Assembly: GCA_964653655.1 (NCBI GenBank) | Contig: CAZZHG010000003.1 | Span: 1-64,000, forward strand | DNA from: CAZZHG01 sp964653655 | GTDB lineage: Bacteria; Bdellovibrionota; FAC87; UBA2466 | DNA: 64,000 bases | Direction: 5' to 3' | Shown here: positions 57,685 through 64,000 of the stretch, piece after piece | How the letters are laid out: the number at the start of each line of letters is the position of its first letter | How positions within the stretch are numbered: the first letter of the stretch is position 1 | Notes under the pieces: generated by a model | Database searches by the model: none | What the model was told of the DNA's origin: nothing | The model's input: the letters and a program-made list of their open reading frames with translations, nothing else | Translations under genes and position numbers: made by a program

Positions 57685-59972
57685 GGGGCACCCACCACTT
57701 CAGACAGCCACTTCTTGGCGATTTTCGCGTCGGGGAGACTCGTCTCGAGATCGCCCCATTCGAAACCGGAGATGAGCAGCGAACCGCCGTTCGAACGCTT
57801 GCAGGTGGCCGCCGCGAGGAGCGGGGTGGCCAGCTGGGCGTGCGTAAGGTTGAGGCGCGCTTTGCAATTGCTTCCGGTGTCGATCTTCAAGGTCATCGGC
57901 GATTTCGATTCCGCCGTGAGCTTTTCGCCCAGGCGAATCGTATTCGACGGGATCGTCAGCCCGCTCTGCGGATCGAGGCGGACCTCGAAATCCTTGAGCG
58001 CGCCCGGCATGCCGGAGAGATCCAAAAAGCGCTTGTCGAGGAGCAGCTTCAGCGAAGCGAGCTCCGTCTTCAGCGAACCTTCCAAGAGCTCCAGTACCGG
58101 CGTCATGAGGATGACGTTCGGGATCTTCGCGGCCGCCTTTTCGACTTCCGCGATGAGCGTGCGGTCGGACAGCGACTTCGTGCCGACCACGAGGGTCGTA
58201 CGGAGCGCGAGCAGCTTCTCGTCGAGCGTTTGAATCGCGGGATTCGCGAGGGCCGCGTCGTCGAACAGCTCCATGGTCTTTTTCACTTCGGCGTCGCTCG
58301 GGCTTTCGCCGAGCACGAGCACCTTGCTCCAGGACCAGGGCAGAACCTCATAGATGAAGCTTTCCGCCTGAACCACGCCGAAGGCGGAGGTAGCGACCAC
58401 GTTGAACTGCCGGATGCCGGCGACTTTCGGCTCGATCACGAGCTTGTGGTTGACCCACTTCACTTCCTGCTGCATGGCCGCGGGGAATACGGTGACCGTC
58501 GGGGTGGGGCCACCGGCCTCACCGTCCGTCACGCGAAGGGCGATGTTGAAAGTCTCGTTCTGGCGCACGTAGCGCAGCTGCGCGAGCGGCCAGGCCGTGC
58601 GGTCGATGAGCGGCGCCGGCTTCTGCTCGACGTCGAACTTCACCGTCACTTCGGGGTACGTGCAGTGGTCTTTCGCCCAGCGGTAGCGGTTCACGCAGAC
58701 GCGGAAGCGCAGCTTCTGGGTGGTACCCACCTTGTCGGCCGGAATCTGATTCCAGCGGATGGTGCCGATGGTGACCGGGTTCACGTTGCCTTGGGTAAGG
58801 TCGTTCTTTTCCGTCGTGAGCGTAAGCTTGCCGAACGGAGTGGCGGGCGGCTGCGGAGCGAACTCCGCGGGCGTGATCGCGCCGCCGAACTGCGAGTAAA
58901 GGTGCGGTCTCGTCGCGAGGTCCTCGTCCGTCGGGTAGCCGCCGCTTACCGCGTAGAGCTCGAAGTCCGGGAGATTGACGCCGGTGAGCGGGTCGATGCT
59001 GCCGTCGGCCGTGAGCGAGGAGGCGGTGACGGGCTCGCTATTGGCCGCCTCTTCTTCCGCCGTACCGCCGCCGTTCGAGAGCGAAATCGTCGGATGCGTG
59101 CTGCCGCCGACCGAAAGCGACTCGCCGTTGGTGTCTTCGGCGACGAGGGTGAAGTTGATATCGGTGCCCTGGACCACGTTTTTCGGCGCGGAGATGGCGG
59201 CGAACTGGCGAGCGTCGTTGAGCTTCCAGCGCGACGTCTTCGTGAAGGCGTTGCCGCTCGGGACGACGACCGTGTACTTCACGTCCATGTACTTGTAGTG
59301 ACCGCTGCCCGACCATTGGTCTTCGACGGTGACCGAGCGGAGATCCGGCGTATAGCGGATGGTCCACTTCGTCGGGTCGCCGGCGACCGCTTCGACTTTT
59401 GCGGCCTGGGGCAAATTCGTGAGGTTCAGCGTGAACGGGCCCTTCGGATAGTCGACGCTCTCGATGGAGATCTTTTCGATGAACTCCTTGCCTTCCTGAA
59501 GGTCGCGGTCGCCCGCGGGAACGTTCACGATCACGTCGCGCGGAACATCGCGCACGGTGATGAGCGCCCGCCGGGTCACGGAGGTGACCACGTCCGTGGA
59601 CGCACGCAGCGTGAAGCTGACGGTGTAGGTACGGAAACGGGCCGTCGGATCGTTGGGCTCGTTACCGGCGGAGAAGTCCGGGGTCCACACGATTTTCATC
59701 TTCGTGGAGTCGAACGTGGCGCCGTCGGGAAGATCGGTGATCGTAACGATGGGAGTAGCCGGGCTCGGAACCTTGGCTTTGAAAACGAGCTCGTTCGCTT
59801 CGCCTTCGCGGAAGTCGATGGTGTCCGGGATGTCGAGGACCAGCGGAGGAAGAATGGGCGGCTTTTCCACCGGCTTCTCGTTCAGGATTTCTCCCTCTTT
59901 CGGAAACGGATTTTGCTTACAACCCGCAACCGCAACGAGCATCACCAACGCTAGGATTTTGAGTGCCTTCAT
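57681..59972 (-). CDS. Large Ig/cadherin-like lipoprotein of the Glt-like operon
   Basis: 763 residues; GGGGGAG site; lipobox 'VAGC' (Cys18). A Pro-rich neck (~20-45) is followed by three to four beta-sandwich modules of cadherin/'putative Ig' type: 'LVFKAKVPSPATPIVTITDLPDGATFDSTKMKIVWTP' is the characteristic pattern for the first, with related '(L/I)..LP..A....W.I.YTP' in the second. The C-terminal ~200 residues are mixed alpha/beta ('WSWSKVLVLGESPSDAEVK...'). Probably an outer-membrane-anchored periplasmic or surface component of the machine. Overlaps the barrel gene by 4 nt. Confidence 0.82.
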   Translation of the reverse strand: MKALKILALVMLVAVAGCKQNPFPKEGEILNEKPVEKPPILPPLVLDIPDTIDFREGEANELVFKAKVPSPATPIVTITDLPDGATFDSTKMKIVWTPDFSAGNEPNDPTARFRTYTVSFTLRASTDVVTSVTRRALITVRDVPRDVIVNVPAGDRDLQEGKEFIEKISIESVDYPKGPFTLNLTNLPQAAKVEAVAGDPTKWTIRYTPDLRSVTVEDQWSGSGHYKYMDVKYTVVVPSGNAFTKTSRWKLNDARQFAAISAPKNVVQGTDINFTLVAEDTNGESLSVGGSTHPTISLSNGGGTAEEEAANSEPVTASSLTADGSIDPLTGVNLPDFELYAVSGGYPTDEDLATRPHLYSQFGGAITPAEFAPQPPATPFGKLTLTTEKNDLTQGNVNPVTIGTIRWNQIPADKVGTTQKLRFRVCVNRYRWAKDHCTYPEVTVKFDVEQKPAPLIDRTAWPLAQLRYVRQNETFNIALRVTDGEAGGPTPTVTVFPAAMQQEVKWVNHKLVIEPKVAGIRQFNVVATSAFGVVQAESFIYEVLPWSWSKVLVLGESPSDAEVKKTMELFDDAALANPAIQTLDEKLLALRTTLVVGTKSLSDRTLIAEVEKAAAKIPNVILMTPVLELLEGSLKTELASLKLLLDKRFLDLSGMPGALKDFEVRLDPQSGLTIPSNTIRLGEKLTAESKSPMTLKIDTGSNCKARLNLTHAQLATPLLAAATCKRSNGGSLLISGFEWGDLETSLPDAKIAKKWLSEVVGAP

Positions 59973-60029
59973 TGTGTCTCCCCCACCGACTTAAGGTGGA
60001 TGTTGATTACAACGTTTTGTAAAAACGCC

Positions 60030-61268
60030 TTAACCGTTCACCGGACGCAGTAGGAACGGGTAGCTGACCTTTTGGGTCACGCCACCCACCGGACGCGGGA
60101 ATTGCCAGCCCATCATCCGGCCCGCCACGCAACTCTCGACCTGTGCATTTCCGAGAGTTGATTTTTGGACCTTCGAATAATTCAGTTTGCCTTCGCCGTT
60201 GATCTCGAAACCCATCGTGATCTGGCCCTGGAGGCCGGGGTTTCCGCGAAGTCCCTGTTCATAGCAGGCGCGGACTTCGTGGAGATACTTGGCGATGGTC
60301 GCCTGGATGACCGCGCGATCGAGGCCCCCGTCCAGTACGATGTCTTGCGAAAGCGCGATGGCCGAGATGGCTCCCTTGCCGTTGCCGTAACCAACGCCGG
60401 GGCCCGTGCCGCTTCCGATCGCCGTATTACCGTAACCGCCCGCGCCGCCGCCGGGTCCGCCCATTTTCGTGGACAGACCGCCGAGGCCGACCGTGCCGGT
60501 GTTACCGACCGTCGTGCGTTTCACGCCCTGGCCGAGACCGACGAGCATTTCGCCGCCGCTGCCGCCGGGTCCGCCGGGGCCAGCGCCGGGGCTGACGTTT
60601 TCGAGGCGCGACGGAATTCCGCCGAGAGCGCCCTTCAAATCTTTTTTGCCGAGGATTCCGAGGAATCCGAGGTTCTGCGCGACCGCGCCCTTACCGCCTT
60701 TTTTGAGCTGTTCGGCGACCTGGGGGAGGGTTTCCGCGATGTGCTTCGGAACCTGAACCGCCTGCTGGCGCTCCGGCATCACCTTCACGGTGATGGGCTC
60801 CATGATCTGCGGAGCCTCTTGCACCTTCAGCTCACCGGCGGGCAAGCCGAGGATGACGACGATGAGAAGGAACGCACCGACGAGGATCGGGATCCAGGGG
60901 CGATCTTTTTCATGGACGTGCGTCGCGAGCCGCCCGGCGGCGACTTCGGCCTGCTGATTGGTGATCGAGAACACGCCGTTCGGCGTGATGAGCTTCCAGG
61001 TGTCGGCGTTGACCGCGGACGCCTGGCAGTTATCGAGCTTCGTCAGCTGGAACGAGCCCTTCGAGGGCTGGATCTGAAACTTGCAAAGCCATTGGTTGTG
61101 ACGCGGGCTCAGGCCATGGCGCTCGCGGCTCTTCAGGCGATCTTCCGCGGCCGATTGGCTGATGAAGCCGAAGAGGCGGTGGAAGCCGAAAGCCTCGTTG
61201 CTGAGGGCTTCGGCCGACTGGCCAAGCACGCGGAGGAGCGAGCCTTGTTCGGTGGCTACGGCGATCAT
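60030..61268 (-). CDS. AgmX/PglI-type TonB-like energy-transducing protein (GltG/GltJ-like)
   Basis: 412 residues. N-terminal cytoplasmic region of ~120 residues, one TM helix (~125-145), Gly-rich flexible linker (~200-310) and a C-terminal TonB-like domain: 'GGLDRAVIQATIAKYLHEVRACYEQGL' and 'GQITMGFEINGEGKLNYSKVQKSTLGNAQVESCVAGRM.GWQFP' define the AgmX/PglI C-terminal domain with its two conserved Cys. In Myxococcus the GltG/GltJ proteins carry this domain and transmit force from the inner-membrane motor to the outer membrane. The N-terminal zinc-ribbon/GYF features of GltJ are not obvious here. Start overlaps the previous stop codon by 4 nt. Confidence 0.88.
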   Translation of the reverse strand: MIAVATEQGSLLRVLGQSAEALSNEAFGFHRLFGFISQSAAEDRLKSRERHGLSPRHNQWLCKFQIQPSKGSFQLTKLDNCQASAVNADTWKLITPNGVFSITNQQAEVAAGRLATHVHEKDRPWIPILVGAFLLIVVILGLPAGELKVQEAPQIMEPITVKVMPERQQAVQVPKHIAETLPQVAEQLKKGGKGAVAQNLGFLGILGKKDLKGALGGIPSRLENVSPGAGPGGPGGSGGEMLVGLGQGVKRTTVGNTGTVGLGGLSTKMGGPGGGAGGYGNTAIGSGTGPGVGYGNGKGAISAIALSQDIVLDGGLDRAVIQATIAKYLHEVRACYEQGLRGNPGLQGQITMGFEINGEGKLNYSKVQKSTLGNAQVESCVAGRMMGWQFPRPVGGVTQKVSYPFLLRPVNG

Positions 61269-61537
61269 TGGATTTCCTCTCCGACGTCTTCCGCGATCCG
61301 GTCCATGAAATTCTCCCGGAGGCGGAGCAGGCCGTCATCGCCTTCCCCGACATTTCCGGTAACTACCGTAATCTCGGGACGCTTGACCTGGCCGCTAATG
61401 AGTAACTCTTCGAAATTTACGTCCTTGCCTTTTCTGTAGCGGACGCCCTTTTCACTGGTGTCCTTGGCCGCGTCATCGGCGCCCAGGCTAAGACCAGCCA
61501 TCAGAAAGCCAACAATGGCGATAGTGATTCGCTTCAT
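61265..61537 (-). CDS. Small periplasmic protein of the Glt-like operon
   Basis: 90 residues with a signal peptide ('ITIAIVGFLMAGLSLG'). The mature part is short and charged: 'KGKDVNFEELLISGQVKRPEITVVTG' then 'LRLRENFMDRIAEDV'. The first phrase is a recurrent motif of small proteins lying next to AgmX-type proteins. Overlaps both neighbours by 4 nt, so all three are translated in a coupled manner. Function unknown. Confidence 0.78.
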   Translation of the reverse strand: MKRITIAIVGFLMAGLSLGADDAAKDTSEKGVRYRKGKDVNFEELLISGQVKRPEITVVTGNVGEGDDGLLRLRENFMDRIAEDVGEEIQ

Positions 61538-64000
61538 GTCCCCTCCGCCTTCTGCCCCAACTGCAGAAGCCGACCTTGGAAGTAAGCGGCGAGCCGCTCG
61601 TTTCCGTTTTCCGTGTAAAACTGTTTCGCGCTTTCCAGCGAGGCCCGGCTCGTCGGGTCGTCGTGCAGCGCCTGAATGGCCGCCTTCACGTCGACTTTGG
61701 GAGCGGTCGCCGAAGCGATGTTGCCTGTCTGCGGAGCGGCCGGCGCGGGAGCGGCGGCGGCGGCAGCGGCTTTCGCCTGCTCTGCGCCGAGAGCCTCGTA
61801 CTCCTTGCCCTTTTCCTGGAACGGGGCGGACATCGTGACGAGGGCGTTCTTCACTTCGTCGATGGCGGCGCCTTCGAGCTCCTTCGGAATCGGCGTATCG
61901 AGAATCGCCTGAGCGAGGTCCGCGTGGCTCTTAGCGAGAAGCTCGGTCATCTGAACGCGGGTCTCGGCGGTCGCGCCGGGAAGATACTTGTCCGCCGTCG
62001 TCGTCAGATTCTTCAAAGCTTTCAAGCGCTGATCGAAACGCGCCTGGCTGTTACGGCCGTAGAAGTTGATCGCGCGCTGTTTCTTGTCGAGATCGGCGAG
62101 CAAATCGAGCACCGCCTTCGACCAGCCCTTGCCCGTGTAGGTGAGGCTGTCGAGGAGATCCTTTTTCGTCGCGGCGTTACCCTGGCCGACGTCCTCGAGC
62201 TGGGTCGCAACCGTCGCGCGGTACGCCTGCGTCCAAGCGAGTTTGTACGTGTCGGCGTTGATGAGACCGGCGTCCTTCAGCGTCTTGTAGATGAGGGGCT
62301 CTTCCTCGCCGAGGGACTTCTTCGTCTTCAAAGTTCCGATGAGGGAGTTGAGCACGCGGTTTCTTTCGAGGAGTTGTCCGCCGAGCTCGTACATCAAAGC
62401 GACCTTGAGGTACGTTTTCGTGTCCTTGCTCTTCGCCAGATCCGTCGCCTCGAGCAGCTTGCCCGCTTCATTGAAGAAGCCGGCCGCCTCGTATTCCGCC
62501 GCGAGCTCCGCCTTATTGCCCTGCTTGTCGAGGACCTTCAGGAGGCTGCTCTGGTTCTTCAGCTGAACCGCGAGCACCTTGGCGTTTTCGCAAGACTGCG
62601 GGAGGAACTCTCCCTTTTCACAGAAACCTTGGAAGAGGGCGAGGGCCTGGGGCGTTTGGCCCGCGGCGACCGCCTGCTGGAAGTCCGCCTCGTGGCGGAG
62701 CTTCTTGATCTCTTCGAGATCCTTCGCGAGGTCCTTGTCCGACGCCATCGCCTTCGCGACGGCCGGGTTGGCGAGGAAGACGTCCGCTTGCGCGACGACA
62801 CCGGCGTAATTCTTATCAGTGCCGAGAATCGACAGTGCGATGTGCTGCGATTGCACGGCCCACTTGTCGGGCTTCGCGGCGGACTTCACGAGCTCTTGAA
62901 AAGCGGGGAGGGCTTCGGCCGGGCGCTTTTGCGAGTAGAGCGCGCGGGCGATCTGGTACTTCAATTCGCGCTGGGCTTCCGGCGCCTTCTCGAGTTTCAA
63001 CAGAGCATTCGCTTCCGCGATGATGCCGTCGTAGTCGTTGCCCTTCTGAGCGGTCTGGGCGCGTTCGCGGTGGAGCTTCACTTCCGCCTGGGCGCCCATC
63101 TCGGCGAGCTTCTTCCTGTCGCCCGCCGGGAGCTGATAAACCGGGTTCGCGAGCCAGGTGTTGATCTGGTTCAGCTTCTTCTCGGTGGAGTCCTCGGAGG
63201 CGATCCAGCCTTCCATCATCTTCATGGTGTCGGGCGTGACCGGGAACTGAACGAGGTAGAGCTCGACGGCGGCCTGGAAGTCCGGCTTCGTCTCTTTTTT
63301 CATCTGGCGCTCGCCATCGAGCTGGACCAGAAGGCGCTTCATCGTGTTCTGGCGGTTCGTCTTGTCTTTTTCGTCGAGGCTGGCGGGACCGGGAGACGTT
63401 CGGACCTGTTCGACCATGTTGCGGTAGTTTTCCCAATCACGCGAGCCGTAGAATTCTTCGAGGAGGCGGACCTGGGCGTCGAGAGTCGGCGCTTTCTGGT
63501 TCAGGTACGCGAGCACGTGCGCGCCGGCCTTGCGGTTACCGGCGGCGAAAAACGCGTCGGACAAATCCTTCATGAGGTTCGGACGCTGGAGTTTCGTCGA
63601 GAGCTCTTCCACTTCGGGGAGAGCCTTAGTGCCGTCGTCCTTACGGTTGGCGAGGAACACGACGAGGTCGCGAAGCGCTTCTTCACGGACGCGGCCCTTC
63701 GAATCGTAGAGGGCCTTGTGCATCGCTTCGATACCGGCATCGAGGTTGCCCGAGTTCCGGAGCAGCCAGGCGCGGCGGTACTGAATGTACGAGCAGATGT
63801 CGCCGCCGGCGCAAAGCTCGAAGGCGAGCTGATAAGAGGTATCGGCGTCTTTCAGCTGGTTGTTCGAATCGTAGTACTCGGCGAGACGCAAGGACGCTTC
63901 CTGACGGAGGCGCGCGATGTTCTGCTGAGCGACCAGTTCTTTCCAAATCGGGTTGGCGAGATTGTGCTGGCCCTGGTCCGCGTACAGACGGGCGAGCTGG
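61534..64000 (-). CDS. Large TPR protein of the Glt-like operon (5' end outside window)
   Basis: The frame is open to the window edge; an in-frame TTG at 63891 is only an internal codon, because TPR-like sequence continues upstream of it ('QLARLYADQGQHNLANPIW'). At least 822 residues, nearly all helical TPR hairpins, e.g. 'EASLRLAEYYDSNNQLKDADTSYQLAFEL' and 'AAGNRKAGAHVLAYLNQKAPT'. A run of Ala near 700-720 precedes the C-terminal hairpins. It resembles the long periplasmic TPR proteins of Myxococcus gliding clusters (GltD/AgmU or GltE/AglT) in type and position. Confidence 0.8.
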   Translation of the reverse strand, partial: QLARLYADQGQHNLANPIWKELVAQQNIARLRQEASLRLAEYYDSNNQLKDADTSYQLAFELCAGGDICSYIQYRRAWLLRNSGNLDAGIEAMHKALYDSKGRVREEALRDLVVFLANRKDDGTKALPEVEELSTKLQRPNLMKDLSDAFFAAGNRKAGAHVLAYLNQKAPTLDAQVRLLEEFYGSRDWENYRNMVEQVRTSPGPASLDEKDKTNRQNTMKRLLVQLDGERQMKKETKPDFQAAVELYLVQFPVTPDTMKMMEGWIASEDSTEKKLNQINTWLANPVYQLPAGDRKKLAEMGAQAEVKLHRERAQTAQKGNDYDGIIAEANALLKLEKAPEAQRELKYQIARALYSQKRPAEALPAFQELVKSAAKPDKWAVQSQHIALSILGTDKNYAGVVAQADVFLANPAVAKAMASDKDLAKDLEEIKKLRHEADFQQAVAAGQTPQALALFQGFCEKGEFLPQSCENAKVLAVQLKNQSSLLKVLDKQGNKAELAAEYEAAGFFNEAGKLLEATDLAKSKDTKTYLKVALMYELGGQLLERNRVLNSLIGTLKTKKSLGEEEPLIYKTLKDAGLINADTYKLAWTQAYRATVATQLEDVGQGNAATKKDLLDSLTYTGKGWSKAVLDLLADLDKKQRAINFYGRNSQARFDQRLKALKNLTTTADKYLPGATAETRVQMTELLAKSHADLAQAILDTPIPKELEGAAIDEVKNALVTMSAPFQEKGKEYEALGAEQAKAAAAAAAPAPAAPQTGNIASATAPKVDVKAAIQALHDDPTSRASLESAKQFYTENGNERLAAYFQGRLLQLGQKAEGT

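Noticed and set aside
57840..59954. 704-codon plus-strand ORF
   Set aside because: Antisense shadow of the Ig-like lipoprotein; Arg/Asp-rich without domains.
1..64000. tRNA, rRNA, CRISPR or insertion sequence
   Set aside because: Intergenic regions were read for cloverleaf-like TTCGA.TC segments, regularly spaced repeats and transposase motifs (DDE, HUH); none found. The direct repeats at 40979 and 42089 are only two copies around a gene.

Overview
The window looks like a chromosomal segment of a GC-rich, diderm, gliding or predatory bacterium of the Bdellovibrionota / delta-proteobacterial type. Evidence: an unusual number of secreted lipoproteins and outer-membrane barrels, a gene cluster resembling the Myxococcus/Bdellovibrio Glt gliding machinery (AgmX/PglI-type TonB-like protein, TPR proteins, barrel, lipoproteins), choice-of-anchor D and DUF1554 lipoproteins, and an AmpG-type permease. 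Assignment to a phylum is inference; no rRNA or other marker gene is present. No tRNA, rRNA, CRISPR array, transposase or recognisable prophage was seen.

Layout. 1-1524: the tail of a sigma-factor-like gene, a small unknown gene and an ImmA/IrrE metallopeptidase. 1581-3782: a small Gly-rich protein, a phosphoribosyltransferase overlapping a dienelactone-hydrolase-like enzyme, then a secreted Cu/Zn superoxide dismutase. 4131-7724: a flavin oxidoreductase fused to a methyltransferase, and small secreted or membrane proteins. 7734-20092 (mostly minus strand): large surface lipoproteins, a duplicated barrel + choice-of-anchor-D module, a two-domain methyltransferase, an HNH endonuclease and an M28 peptidase. 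20231-23253: a CxxCH protein with triplicated C-x12-C units, a small secreted protein under an RBS-masking hairpin, and a Bax-inhibitor-1 protein. 23325-28517: a 1428-residue two-lobed secreted protein and a small secreted protein. 28822-36696: DDAH, SnoaL-like protein, RCC1-type lipoprotein, redoxin, flavin monooxygenase, YfhO-like membrane protein. 36914-49062: a coiled-coil secreted giant, GT2, a gene flanked by 40-bp direct repeats, an SGNH-like protein coupled to AmpG, flavin reductase, HAD phosphatase, a caspase-like protein, and a secreted carboxypeptidase plus arginine deiminase pair. 49360-64000: a membrane/TPR protein, then a minus-strand Glt-like operon ending in three tandem VWA lipoproteins.

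How genes work together. The minus-strand run entering at 64000 and ending near 51736 is linked by 4-nt stop/start overlaps and encodes each envelope layer (inner-membrane TonB-like protein, periplasmic TPR proteins, outer-membrane barrel, lipoproteins, VWA lipoproteins), so it probably builds one trans-envelope complex. In Myxococcus a VWA lipoprotein (CglB) is the surface adhesin of the Glt machine; the three VWA genes here are candidates for that role.

The two most striking signals outside the gene list are (i) eight genes whose start codon lies exactly 6 nt after a TATAAT-like hexamer, which predicts leaderless transcription, and (ii) an orphan secreted-protein gene framed by 40-bp direct repeats that also form the 3' ends of its two convergent neighbours.
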